From Gonocerus acuteangulatus (taxonomy: Eukaryota; Arthropoda; Insecta; Hemiptera; Coreidae), in the NCBI GenBank assembly GCA_946811695.1, contig OX328123.1:148175975-148239974 (forward strand): a DNA stretch of 64,000 bases, in the 5' to 3' direction. This document shows, piece after piece, positions 1-10,429 of the stretch. The position numbers and the translations under genes were made by a program. Position 1 is the first letter of the stretch, and each line of letters opens with the position of its first letter. The notes under the pieces are model-generated. The model was not told the DNA's origin, did not search any database, and worked only from the letters and a program-made list of their open reading frames with translations.

Positions 1-451
1 CTTTATAGGCAATAAATTGGCAGAAAATAGTCATAAATTTGCACATAATGTTGCCTCACGGACGTAGTAAAGCCGTATCAAAAACTATAATAGCTGTAAC
101 TTGAAGAATTTGTAATGAAGGAAAAGAATCTCAAATTAGATTTCTTCTATTTCACCCAATTTTTAAGTAAATTCGGTATTAGTAAAAAAAATGACGGGAA
201 TGGTCCCCCAAAATCCTTGGTTTAGCATGAGTAATTTTTTTTTAATTGAATTTTAAATTTACGTAAAAATTAGAAGAGATAAAAAAGAAGAAATGTGATC
301 GGAGATTATTTTTTGACATTTAAACATTATTCAATTTAGAGCTACTATAATTTTTGAGAGGGCTTTATTACGGCCATGATTTTTCAAAATTTATAACGAT
401 TTTCTGACAAGATATTGCCTTTAAAGTCGTAGACCTCTGTATGCACTCAAC
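1..451. other. AT-rich sequence, no gene seen
   Basis: No coding signal, RNA gene or clear repeat structure was recognised before the start of the Helitron-like copy at 452. Confidence 0.6.
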
Positions 452-585
452 AGCGCGGTTCCTCCCTCCCCCATAGGGAGGAACCCCGCTTATAAGGTTG
501 ATCTCATGGTGCAATCCGGAAGTGCCGACTAGAAAATTTTGCGTTTCAGAACCCCTAGAGACCGAAAATGATAGTGGTTAAAATT

Positions 586-682
<97 letters not shown>

Positions 683-794
683 CTGTTCGCTCTATAGCTC
701 CCAGACGAATCGTCCGATTTTTATGAAATTTGGTACAAAAATCTTTCGTCTAATTTGAAAGGTCAAGTTCGTTAACCAGCAAAATCCGCCCACT
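452..794 (-). mobile_element. Helitron/Helentron-like interspersed repeat, copy A (3' part)
   Basis: This is the 3' portion, in reverse orientation, of an interspersed family seen about ten times in the window. It opens with a terminal hairpin (GGTTCCTCCC at 458-467 pairing with GGGAGGAACC at 476-485), then a conserved block, a (TA)n tract and a second conserved block that breaks off at 794. The same copy resumes at 5170 after a 4.4-kb insertion. The terminal hairpin, short subterminal inverted repeat and internal microsatellite resemble non-autonomous Helentron/DINE-1 elements. That class assignment is an inference. Confidence 0.6.
590..678. repeat. (TA)n microsatellite
   Basis: About 88 bp of TA with one interruption. 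It is the internal microsatellite of Helitron-like copy A. Confidence 0.95.
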
Positions 795-1086
795 TTGACA
801 ATTTTATTTATGTACACAATAAAAACAACCTTGCTCCGCTCACAGCACTACAAGGTATAAATAATTATTCGTAATAATAATTTAACATTCATAGTATGTA
901 TAACAAATTACGGATAACAAGCTATTTCTAATAACAATGTTAATAAATAAATAGTGAAAAAATAAAGAAAAGAAGATTGACAAAGAAATGAAATTGATAA
1001 AATAATTAAGTAATTGAAAATAAATTAATTATTTTGAAATTTGTTACTTTTAAACGATTAACCATATGAAATAAGTGAAACAGAAA

Positions 1087-4000
1087 TTAATCTTTTACTC
1101 GATTTTTTTCAATTTGAGTTAATAAATAAAGAAAAGAGTTATAATTTTCTTTTGAAACTAGACCGTGTAATTCTCTGATAGGGCTTTTTATACATTGTTT
1201 CCTCAGTTCTTCAAATTGCGGGCAATCCATTAGGACATGTTCCGCCGTCTCAATCTGCCCACAGCTGCAGTCTGGAAGACCTCGTATGCCGAACGCATGT
1301 AGGTAGTCCATGGCCTGTTAAATACTTAGTCAGCATCGGAGACAGTGTAAGCCACCTGCATTTTTGCCTTTCCCTCACTGTTCGAAAGTACTTCCTTGTT
1401 ACGGCCCCTTTTTCCGATTTCTGCCACATTTTTTCCCATTCCCATTTGCAATAACGTTTAAAGATTTTCTTCGCTAATGAGAAACGGTACTTCTTGTAAG
1501 CAGCATCGTTGGTAACAGACTTGCAGCCTTGGCCAAACGATCAGCTTCTTCATTCCCACCTATGCCGCTATGTCCTGGTATCCACTCCGTGGAAAAAACT
1601 AGACCAGACTCCTTCAGATCTTTCACCAGACATCGGATCTCATACGATTACGACTACTATTCTGTTTCCAAAGTAGTGACTGGGTTACCACCTGACTGTC
1701 CGTGTAAACTACTACAGTAGTTCCAGGAGAATGCTCTGTTTCTTCCTTGAGCCATATCAAGCTCTGCAGAACAGCAAAGAGTTCAGCTTGATTATTGCTG
1801 CATAAGGTACCCAACCTGAACATCCTCATGCCTTTTAGTACTCCTTCTTTGTAAACGACGAACGCACTACCGATTTTTTCTCCCTCCTTGCTGCCGTCCG
1901 TGAATACTTGCCAGGCTGGGAACTTTGCTGAGGGAGGACGAAGCAATGCATTGTCATCTGGTGGGTGGAAATCATGCCTTGAATCAAGTGGCTTTTCAAA
2001 ATCATTTAGACTCACGCCCCACGAATGTAGTTGGTCAAGCATCTTGGTATCTCCTATACCCTTTTTGAAATAATAAAGAGATCTTACTTGATCCAAGTAA
2101 TTTTCTATAGGTATTAAGTCGGCTAGAATAAGTGCTGCCTCATAGGAAACTGTTCTGTAGCTCCTTGCAATTCGAATTGCCATTTGTCTTTGAGCTCGAA
2201 TCAGTTTTTTCCTATTGTATTTCCTTTTTAATCCTGCCGCCCAAACAGGAAATCCATAAGCCAGGACTGGTATCACAACTGCTTTGTAAATATCCGTTAA
2301 CTGACTATGCCCAATACCCCATTTCTTTTTAGCTAATATTGTAATCAAATTTAGTAATTGCAGACTCCTATTACATAAGTTATCTATGTGAGTTGAGAAA
2401 TTTAGATTTTCATCTATAGTGAATCCTAAGTATTTAATAACAGGGACACATTGCAGCAACTTACCATAAACCAAAATGTGCGGCTTACGTGGACGTCTTC
2501 GTTTTGTAAAGTGGATTGCACTTGACTTCTCGACATTAAACTGAAGTTTTATTTGGTCTGCTGAGTGAACAATCCTTCTAATTGATTCATTTGCACACAT
2601 TTCTGTATCATAACTATCAATTCCATGACATATAAGTAGAAGGTCATCTGCAAACCCAATGAGTCTGGAATCTTCGGATAATTTAGTATTCAAAAGTCTG
2701 TTATAAAGAATATTCCAAAATCCTGGACCGCAAGTTGAACCTTGTGGACATCCCTTAGTTAATGTTTTAGACTTTGTGCATCCATTTGAGGTTATTTTTG
2801 CTATTCTGTCTTGAAAATAATTTTTGTTATTAAAAATAAATTTCTGGGACAGTTAATGGCCCTAAGCTCATCTAGAATAGCTGGCCACCAGGCGGAATCA
2901 AAAGCACCCTTAACATCTAAAGATACTAAAGTTACTACTCTGTGCCTGGATAAACTATCTAGGAGACGATTCACCACCTCCATCGCAGCGTCTGTAGTAG
3001 AGCGGCCTTTCACGAAACCATACTGGTTTACATTTAAAACATTGTTTAGTGAGAGGAAATAATTTATACCATTTATTAATAGTTTTTCTAATAATTTGCC
3101 AAAAGTTGGTACTAAACTTATTGGTCGATATGAGGATACATTTGTAGGATTGCGTTTCGGTTTTAAGATAAGAGTGACTTTAGATACCTTCCAACAATTA
3201 GGGAATACGCTTTCTTCAAGAAGTTTATTGAAAAGATGATGAATTACATGAGGAATAGCTTTACAAGATTCTATCATCATCTCTACTGTAATACCATCTT
3301 CTTCTGGAGCTTTCTTTTTGCTGAAGGTATGTGCTGCTTCCAATATTTCATCTATTGTCAATGGTACATCATCTTCTGTGGTTATGTCATCATCCACTCG
3401 ATGTCTAATTCTTTGATGCTCTTCAGAATCTTCCAGAGGGTTGTCATCTGGGAATAGTGTTCTTAGCATCAACTCCAGTGTTTCTTCTTTGCTTTCTGTG
3501 TACGAACCATCATCCTTTTTAACAGAGATTATTTCAGGCCTGCTTTTTGATTTTCCGGATAGCTGTTTATATACAACACCCCAAGGGTTTTCTTTTAATT
3601 TTTCAGTACAGAATTTATTCCACGAATTCACCTTGGCTTCTTGAATCTTAGTTTTATAAGCTCTCGCTTTATTATAGTAGGCATATTTTCGCGTCAGTCT
3701 TAACTCTGCTGAATCTGTCACTTCTTTTCGTAAGACAGTTAACTCTTCAGACCACCAGCTTACATTTATTTTAGAATTAGTTGATTCTTTCAGTACTCGA
3801 ACAGAATTTATTAAGGCAGTATTGATGGTTTCGATTAATCTTCTATTTAAATCTTCAAAATTTCTACAGTTTTCAAAATCGTGCCAAGACGAAACTAAAG
3901 TACTCTGAAATGTAATCCAATCTGGCTTTTTATAATAAAATTTTTTTAATTCATTCTTTTTTATTTGACGGGTATTTATATTTACAGAAAGTTTGAAGTT

Positions 4001-4572
4001 TATATATCTGTGATCCGATAAGCTTTCTTCGTCGTCTAAAATTGTCCATGATGAGATAATATTGATAAGAGATAAAGACACAGCTGTCAAATCTATGTTA
4101 CTTTGGCCACACATACTATCATATGTTGTTGGCCCATTAATATTATTATTCAGAATAGAAAGGTTACTTGAAGCTAAGAATGCTTCCGTAGCTTTCCCTC
4201 GAGAATCTGTCTTAGTGTCAAACCATAATCTTGATCTGCAATTAGTGTCAGAGCAAAATAAGATGTTACTATTTCGACTCTTCACATAAGTTAATATTTT
4301 TTCAATTAAATTTAAGTCATTGTTTAAATTTGCATCTCTCTCCAAATAACAGCTAACAGCATACAATGTAAACCCATTGTATTCAATTTTGATGAGACTT
4401 ATTGTTTCAGATGAAAATTCTGAAATAAAGAAACATTTGAAATGTTTTCTTCTTGCGACAATGACTGCTTTTGGTCGATTCGGTCCTACATAATAAATCT
4501 TTAAGTCTTTAGGAAATCCTATTATCTTATTATTGATAACATATGGTTCTTGAATAAATACTATATCTACAT
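1087..4572 (-). pseudogene. ORF2 remnant: endonuclease, reverse transcriptase, RNase H (I/R1-like non-LTR retrotransposon)
   Basis: Reading right to left, the ORF opens inside the APE endonuclease with the catalytic-region motif IQEPY (near 4550) and continues with SNIDLT and SDHRYINF. The reverse transcriptase follows, with motif A SLDVKGAFDSAWW, GCPQGSTCGPGFWN and FADDLLLICHG. An RNase H domain comes next (FTDGSKEG, NNQAELFAV, VYTDSQVV, GGNEEADRLA), then a C-terminal CCHC knuckle (CSCGQIETAEHVLMDC). Catalytic residues are still readable, but the frame changes near 2855, 1645, 1515 and 1315. The N-terminal half of the endonuclease and ORF1 are missing. This is a dead, 5'-truncated copy. RNase H after the RT points to the I/R1-like group rather than Jockey proper, but the exact clade cannot be fixed by eye. 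Confidence 0.93.
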
Positions 4573-5169
4573 AAAAAAAAAAAAAAAAAAAAAAATTATA
4601 TAGATAATTCTATATTTGCTATGATAAGCACCTATTATTTTAGTGTTCTCCATCCATAGAGCGAAAAACAAAAATATATTTGGTCATTAATGTCTTTCAT
4701 TCTCGTAGGAGTTATAATGCGGTTCAAGGGAATAGCCAAAATTACAAGTATAACAATCAAACATATCGTTTAGTTGAGCTGGTGGTGAAAATGTGTACCT
4801 AAATTAATATTTTAGTAGATACTTTAATAATAAATATTTGTTTCCAGTTTATTTCTCCTTATCTTATTGATTACAGGTGAAGACTAGAAAACAACCAAGA
4901 TGGACCTGGGCTGAATGATATATTTTAAAGCCCTAAATAAATAAATAGTTAAATAGTTACATCAAGCCTGTATATAACCTCCATCAAACAAGCTGTAGCT
5001 ATTTTTGATCTTCTAAGGTTAATTTGAATGCAATTTAAAATGTGTATTCAGTATTTGCTTTTTTATTATTTACAAACTTGATAAAACATGGACATAACGG
5101 TCTTAAAGAAGTATGATTTACATTAAGGCTTTCTATTTTCTCATACTTGCTCGTTCTAATAATAATAAT
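4573..5169 (+). other. A-tract and + strand retrotransposon 3'-end-like segment
   Basis: A run of about 22 A residues (near 4574-4595) abuts the truncated endonuclease end. It is followed by AT-rich sequence containing GGGCTGAATGA and AAAGCCC, then TAAATAAATAAATA near 4935, a pattern common at the 3' ends of insect non-LTR elements. The segment closes with (AAT)n at about 5156-5170. No reading frame was found. Confidence 0.45.
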
Positions 5170-6602
5170 AATCCGCCCACTGGAAGATGGCGTTTGGGGC
5201 GAAATTCGCGCAAAAAAAATCGTAACGCTTACGTTTTTGAGTTCATAAGCTTGTAAGTACTCGTTTTATATGCTTCTTGGGCTAGGAAAACGAATGAAAC
5301 CATTTTCAAGGCGATAGCTTTAACCGTTTTTGAGAAAATTGGAAAAATAGTTTTTGAATACCGTTTTTGGTTTGGGTACTTAAAATCATGGGATTCAGTT
5401 GAAACATTTTCTGCATGTTCTATTTTCATCAAAACTAATACGTTGAAATTTTGGTTACGTTTGGAGTTAAGGAAGGGTTAGAATAAAATATTTTATTAAC
5501 AGACATAAAAAGGTTTAGTAACTTTGTTTACTTTCCTTAATATCTCGAAAAAGGTTGAGAATCTTGGTAAACGGAAGAACACCGTTAGAAGGCTTATTAA
5601 ATGCTCTAAAAAAAGGTTCTAATGAAAGTTTTGATTAGGCGATGTCAATCGGAGAAATAAGAGCTTGAAACTTTAAAGTAATTAATTTCGCTTATTCGAA
5701 CTGTCCTTTTTGTCTGTTTTGTATTCCTTGTTATTTTTTAATTGCTTATAGTTGGATAATGTATTTGAAAATAAAACAGGTTAAGAAAAATAAGAAAAAC
5801 AATTTAATGTTAGAGATATGGATTTCAACTGCCTAGCGTCCTTCCTAGGGAGGGTTGTTTGTCTTTGATTATGGTACTTAGAATTATGGGATACAGTTGA
5901 AACATTTTGTGCATGTTCGAATTTCATCAACACTAATATGATGAAATTTTTGTTACGTTTAGAGTAAAGGAAGGGTTAGAATAAAATATTTTATTAACAG
6001 ACAAAAAAAGTTTTGGTAACTTTGTATACTTTCGTTAGTATCTCAAAAACCGTTGACAATCTTGTGAAGCGGAAGATTACCATTCGAAAGCTTACTAAAT
6101 GCTCTACAAAAAAGGTTCTGAAAATATTTTTAATTAGGCGATGTCAATCGGAGAAATAGTGCTTAAAACTTTAAATTAATTGATTTCGTTTATTCGAACG
6201 GTTCTTTTTGTCTGTTTTATTCCTTGTTATTTTTTAATTGCTTATAGGTGGATAATGTATTTGACAATAAAACTGGTTAAGTAAAACAACAAAAACAATT
6301 TATTGTTAGAAATATAGATTTCCAAGATTCCATGACCTTGTAACTAGCGGGACCTAGTGTTAGCCGACCCTTCCAGGTAAGATCGTATATCATGACCTTT
6401 CAAGACCTTTCAAGACTTTACTACACACAGGAATGGCGTTAGTGACCTTAAGGGTTGACACGCCATTATAATAATTAATTAAAAAAAAAAAAAAAAGACT
6501 GGTGGAACCAAAATACTAACTGCTTCTATTTTAATCTTTCCAAATTAGACTAGGGATATGAACGGATCCCGCGCTAAGATGATGCAGTTCCTGCGAGATG
6601 GA
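5170..6602 (-). mobile_element. Helitron-like repeat, copy A (remaining part)
   Basis: This continues copy A after the insertion. About 450 bases of the body are duplicated in tandem: a segment beginning near 5455 recurs at about 5935. The copy reaches the family 5' end in reverse orientation: CCGCGCTAAGATGATGCAG near 6569, then the CTGCGAGATGGAC terminus at about 6591-6603. Confidence 0.6.
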
Positions 6603-6870
6603 CTTTTTTTTTTTTAATAATGTGAATACCGACTTCTCTTATAACCAAACTGCGTTGTAATACGCTGATAACTCCGTTTTTCAAAGAGTCGGAGGATGTC
6701 AGAGAAAAACGGGTGGCTCCTCAATAACGTGGGCACTGCTATCTACTGGAGGTGCTGTATCCCTTGGGAGAAAAAAGTTCAATTTTGTAGGTCAGTGTTA
6801 TTAAGTATTGTGATTAAGTGGGATTGATTGAGATGGTCGATTTGGGTGGAGTCGATTGTATATTGTAGAT
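6603..6870. other. Unassigned spacer
   Basis: No gene or repeat was recognised except the left TSD copy (ATATTGTAGAT, 6860-6870) of the next element. Confidence 0.5.
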
Positions 6871-7533
6871 TTTTTTTTTTTTTTTTTTTTTTAGCTCATT
6901 TATTTGAAATCTGTACAAATTATTATATGTACAATTATCAAGTTCGTTGATACAGATATATTTATAAATTGAACAAAACGGTAAAAGTAAAATAAAATAA
7001 AAACCATACAAATTTGGAAGGAGCCAACCATTGTTGGCACTTCCGTGGCTGTCTAAATAACTATTTCAATGATCATGATACGGTTAGGTGAGTAAATTGT
7101 CTCGTGGCCACTGTCTCTTGAGCCACCTGGGAGGATTGTCCGAGTGGGATTGGGAGGATAAGGATAGACCTTCAGGGTTAGGATGGTAGGACAATTTGGA
7201 GTGGGACATTTGGAAACGGGTTTTATCAAGGTCAAGGACAAATGGAATGTTAAGGTCATTGTGAAGGGTTTTGTTTGAGACGTAGAAAGGGGCATTTACA
7301 ATTTTACGGAGGATATTTGACTGAAATGCCTGTATTCTGTTGATGTTTGATGGTTTTGCAGATCCCCAGAGTTCAAGTATGTCCATATTGGTCGAATGAT
7401 TGTTTTGTATATCGTTAGTTTGTTCTGTATTGATTATTTCGATGAGGGTCCAAGGAGTCGCCTAAGTAGTCCGAATCTTTTGTTCAATTCTTGTCTTTTC
7501 AGTCTCGTGTGAGGATTCCATGTCAGTCGGCTG
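6871..7533 (-). mobile_element. 5'-truncated Jockey-type retroposon with 11-bp TSD
   Basis: ATATTGTAGAT flanks the insert at 6860-6870 and 7534-7544. The insert begins on the + strand with a run of about 22 T residues, which is the poly(A) tail of a - strand element. It contains a 3' UTR and the end of a Jockey ORF2. Insert length is 663 bp. Confidence 0.88.
7084..7533 (-). pseudogene. Jockey-type ORF2, C-terminal part
   Basis: The - strand encodes the region after the RT catalytic core of Jockey elements. The conserved GSAKPSNINRIQAFQS, LRKIVNAPFYVSNKTLH and PPRWLKRQWPRDNLL blocks are followed by a stop at 7084. Upstream (7387-7533), residues resembling the usual LTWNPHTRLKRQELNKR block are split over two frames. 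There is no RT active site, so this is an inactive fragment. Confidence 0.88.
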
Positions 7534-7729
7534 ATATTGTAGATAAATACGAAATTATTTAAGATTTTCTTTAGTAGATTCATGCTAGCCCGATTGTGCT
7601 AGCCTTCATCATATCTAGCAATATTTAGCATTTCGTATCTAAAACGCATTTCACTCAATTGGCGCATCCTGATCGAAGCCAGCTCAAATCTCGCCAAGCC
7701 TTATAACCGTTCGGACATTATTTTAAATA

Positions 7730-8005
7730 ATGTATGGCGAGCCTGACATCCTCTATGTCATCAAGAAAGGTAGGCTACGGTGGTTAGGGCATGTGGAGAG
7801 AATGGAACCCTGTAGGCTGCCTAAATTGATGCTGAATGGTGCACCTGGGGGCAAAAGAAAGAGAGGCCGACCAAGACGGAGGTGGCTTGATGACCTGGAG
7901 GAGGACTTGCGGACGCTAGGTATCCGAAATTGGAGGAACCTGGCAGCAAACCGCGTGGAATGGAGCAGGATGGTGGCAGAGGCCCAGGTCCTACAAGGAC
8001 TGTAG
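7730..8005 (+). pseudogene. Retrotransposon ORF2 C-terminus (RTE-like)
   Basis: An open 91-codon reading frame matches the familiar tail of insect endonuclease/reverse-transcriptase proteins: LRWLGHVERM, then GKRKRGRPRRRWLDDLEEDL, then WRNLAANRVEW. It starts at the truncation point, so the ATG is fortuitous. The frame is undamaged, which suggests a fairly recent insertion. No RT or endonuclease domain is present. Confidence 0.88.
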
Positions 8006-8031
8006 CGCCCAACAGTGAGTGTGAGTGAGTG
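7730..8031 (+). mobile_element. 5'-truncated RTE-like retroposon with 13-bp TSD
   Basis: The 13 bases ATTATTTTAAATA flank a 302-bp insert (7717-7729 and 8032-8044). The insert ends in GTGAGTGTGAGTGAGTG, a short tandem tail of the kind used by RTE-like elements instead of poly(A). Confidence 0.85.
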
Positions 8032-8044
8032 ATTATTTTAAATA

Positions 8045-8304
8045 TATGAAAATTCTAACCTAAAAAGGCGATATTTATCTAAATTTTAAATAATTGCACA
8101 TAATGCTATTAAACAATTTCAAATCCTTTTGGACCGACAATTAGCATGTAGAAAACCCGTCCAAATATTTGTCATATTCAAAAAAATATTTTAAAATTAA
8201 AATTATTGATTAAATTCGTTAAAAATAATATAAAATACACCATTATTTTTTCTGTTAATTGTTTTGGTTGTGTTTGTAAGGAATATGCTCATTTTTCACA
8301 ACGC

Positions 8305-8307
<3 letters not shown>
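8045..8307. other. AT-rich spacer
   Basis: Nothing recognised. Confidence 0.5.

Positions 8308-8361
<54 letters not shown>
8308..8361. repeat. (TA)n microsatellite
   Basis: About 54 bp of TA, about 40 bases upstream of a hammerhead-like motif. Confidence 0.95.
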
Positions 8362-8363
<2 letters not shown>

Positions 8364-8402
8364 TATATATGATAGTATTAACTCTGTCCTACTTGTTTTA
8401 CA

Positions 8403-8441
8403 GCCCTGATGAAGGCTTGAATTTCAAGCCGAAACGTCGGC
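8403..8441 (+). ncRNA. Hammerhead ribozyme-like motif (Penelope-like element type)
   Basis: The core CTGATGA (8406-8412) is followed by a perfect 8-bp stem II (GGCTTGAA pairing with TTCAAGCC), then GAAA and ACGTC (8431-8438). The 3-base GCC before the core pairs with GGC after the cleavage site as a short stem I. Stem III would be only the self-complementary ACGT, as expected for the minimal, probably dimeric, hammerheads of Penelope-like retroelements. All core residues are intact. No GIY-YIG or RT reading frame was found nearby, so this is likely an orphan end of such an element. Confidence 0.65.
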
Positions 8442-8504
8442 AAACAAGAAAACTCAATTTCTTATAAAAAATGTAGTTTTATTAAAATACCACGACCGAA
8501 CCCT

Positions 8505-8697
8505 GGCAATTTCTACCTACTCGCTGAGAACATTCCTCACTGCACTATGGATTTCGGCGCTAATGGCCCAGATGCCTGTGGGCTCCTATACTTTCGGTTT
8601 GAGAGTAACCAGAAAAAATTTCAGGCTTGGAATGGTGGCCAGCCCTGCGCTAATCGTCCAGAAGTTAACACGGCACTAAATAAAAATATGAAAAAAT
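8505..8697 (+). mobile_element. SINE-like fragment sharing the common 3' tail
   Basis: GCGCTAAT..CCAGA, then an ACGGCACTAAATAAAAAT-like end and A-rich bases, match the 3' tail of the tRNA SINE at 9837 and the 5S SINE at 12655. An internal duplicate GGCGCTAATGGCCCAGA lies near 8560. No promoter head was identified. Confidence 0.5.
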
Positions 8698-8699
8698 CA

Positions 8700-9375
8700 T
8701 ATATTCTTTACATTAGGCATGTATAAGGTACATTAAGATAAAAACGGCAGACTTGTTGAATGTTAGAATTTGCAATAATTATGATCCCTTTCAAAGCGAT
8801 TTATCAGCTCAACATTTACTTCTATTCTACCGGGGATAGGATATTGTGGAAACTCGCTAGACAGAACACAGCTCCTTTAGACCTTGAGGAATGTGAGTAA
8901 GAAAGAAGACCCGAGCAGAAGACTGACCAAAGGTCTAATTAAAGCCTAGCTTGGACATAAGAAGAGACAAACTCACAGCCAATCGGGAGCTGTGGCCAAG
9001 TCACGTGACTGATGGCGCTGACCAATCAGGACCCGTGCTCTCAATTTGGCCACTGACTACCTGTTTAATTACCTCCTATAGCTCTTCCAGCTTTTTATCA
9101 CCTGCTGCTCTATCGTCCAACTTACAGCCCTTCAGCTATCTACCTTACTCGACGGGCTTCTTATTGGAATAGAAGTTTATTTGTTTATAAATTAATATAA
9201 AATTAACTTATTTACTCTTCAATCAGTGGAGGAGCCTCATAACTAATTAAATTCCTCAGAAGGTGGTAGTATATGCAGCATTTTTTGAATAATTTTCTTA
9301 AAATAACGTATATAAATGATAATTAAATAAAATTATTTCGTTTAGAGCCTTCTGCTCAAATTCAGGAACATAAAT
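8700..9375. other. No gene seen; contains a candidate regulatory cluster
   Basis: This is unique-looking sequence of moderate GC with no convincing coding region. Confidence 0.45.
8979..9026. promoter_or_regulatory. CCAAT / GTCACGTGAC / CCAAT cluster
   Basis: Two CCAAT boxes in the same orientation (8979-8983 and 9022-9026) flank the 10-bp palindrome GTCACGTGAC at 9000-9009. That palindrome equals the consensus E-box bound by TFEB/MITF/USF-type bHLH-zip factors. Three promoter-type elements within 50 bases is suggestive, but no transcript start or gene was identified, so function is inference. Confidence 0.3.
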
Positions 9376-9379
9376 ATGC

Positions 9380-9790
9380 TTTGGGTCCACCCGACAAACC
9401 TGTGTAAAGTGCTGTCTAACATATAGTCTTCTTTCTTGTACATGGCCACCGCGCATGCTCGAACGCCAGCTGACATCTTCTTGTGACACGTTTTTGTAAC
9501 GCTAGGTCCACCCGATAAACCTTTATGATGTACTTTATAACATAAAGTCATCTTTGTTCGTACATGGCCACTGCTCATGCGCGAACGCCACTGCGCATGT
9601 GCGAACGCCAGCGGACACTTTTTTGTGGCACATACAGTCTTCTTTTCCGTACGTGTTCAAGCCACTGCGCATGCGCGAACATGCGGAAATGCCACTGCCA
9701 TCCCCGAACGCCACTGCGCATGCGCGAACGCCACTCCGCATGTGCCAACGCCAGCGGACACTTTTTTGTAACTTTTTTTTCAATTTGGTC
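9380..9790. repeat. Degenerate tandem array with GCGCATGCGC-like palindromes
   Basis: A unit of about 120 bp (GTCCACCCGA.AAACCT at about 9385 and 9508) is followed by shorter repeats of GAACGCCACTGCGCATGCGC and CCAGCGGACACTTTTTTG. Several copies match or nearly match the NRF-1/EWG consensus YGCGCAYGCGCR. Overlapping open frames on both strands are by-products of the repetition. Confidence 0.7.
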
Positions 9791-9836
9791 ACCGCTAAAT
9801 CACATTTATGCTAAACATAACAACAAATAAAGAGAG

Positions 9837-10012
9837 GGGTCTCCCGTGATCTAGTGGCTAGCGCCTAAGCTCGAGATGGTGGGTTCGATTCCCACCATTT
9901 TCTCATCCCACGGCTCGTTGGGAAAATTCCTCGCTGTACCCTGGACGTTGGCGCTAATGGCCTAGACATTGATGCACCGTAAAAAAAAAAAAAATAAAAA
10001 GAAAAAAAAAGA
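9837..10012 (+). mobile_element. tRNA-derived SINE
   Basis: The head resembles a tRNA: CTAGTGGCTAGCGCC in the A-box position and GGTTCGATTCCC (9882-9893), a canonical B box. A body segment follows, then the tail GGCGCTAATGGCCTAGACAT, TTGATGCACCGT and an A-rich end. It would be transcribed by RNA polymerase III from internal promoters and moved by a partner LINE. The same tail appears on the 5S-headed SINE at 12655-12858. Confidence 0.82.
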
Positions 10013-10180
10013 ATTTTAAAAATTCAACAGGCTTTTTCAGCCAATATTCTGTATATACATATCGTGAAGGTCTTTCTCGCCTATCTGGTACTTTAAGTGT
10101 TAATAATGTATTTGTCCCATTTCTTTTACGTTGTTTAAGAAATGTAAATTCTTAAATATGAGAATATTGGAACATTATAA

Positions 10181-10427
10181 GTTTGAAGAGTGGAATTTCT
10201 AAGAGATCTAAGTGCCATTTCACAGTTTTTCATTTCTCGACCGTAGTCAGTCCATGTTCCTGCGCTAATGCCCTGCTTCTATTCTCAACTAACTACAACA
10301 AACAAGATTAGCACATAGGTGCTTTAGCAGAGCATTCGTGTCGGAACATTGACTACTTTCCAGTAAAAAAACGAAAAATTGCAAAATGGCACTTAGATCC
10401 CTTAGGAATTCCACTCTTCGTTTAAAC
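10181..10427. mobile_element. Hairpin element (MITE-like inverted repeat)
   Basis: GAAGAGTGGAATTTCTAAG at the left is the reverse complement, with one or two changes, of the sequence at 10404-10420. Pairing continues inward through GATCTAAGTGCCATTT and patches of the interior (GTAGTCA.TGTTCC). Arms are about 110 bp and the whole is about 247 bp. No coding capacity. Confidence 0.65.
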
Positions 10428-10429
10428 CT

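Larger units (their letters stand above)
795..5169 (-). mobile_element. 4.4-kb non-LTR retrotransposon insertion with 12-bp TSD
   Basis: The 12 bases AATCCGCCCACT occur at 783-794 and again at 5170-5181. An uninterrupted version of the same family (33240-33290) has this sequence once, so 795-5169 is an insertion. Most of it is a retrotransposon ORF2 read on the - strand. The right 570 bases instead hold a + strand sequence typical of retrotransposon 3' ends (GGGCTGAATGA ... AAAGCCC followed by TAAATAAATAAATA) and finish with (AAT)n directly before the TSD. The opposed orientations fit either a 5' inversion (twin priming) or two nested insertions. Confidence 0.75.

Noticed and set aside
9554..9830. 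Five overlapping frames rich in His, Arg and Ala
   Set aside because: Products of the GCGCATGCGC-rich tandem repeat on both strands.
9840..9912. Functional tRNA gene
   Set aside because: A and B boxes are present, but the acceptor stem does not pair and a SINE body and tail follow.
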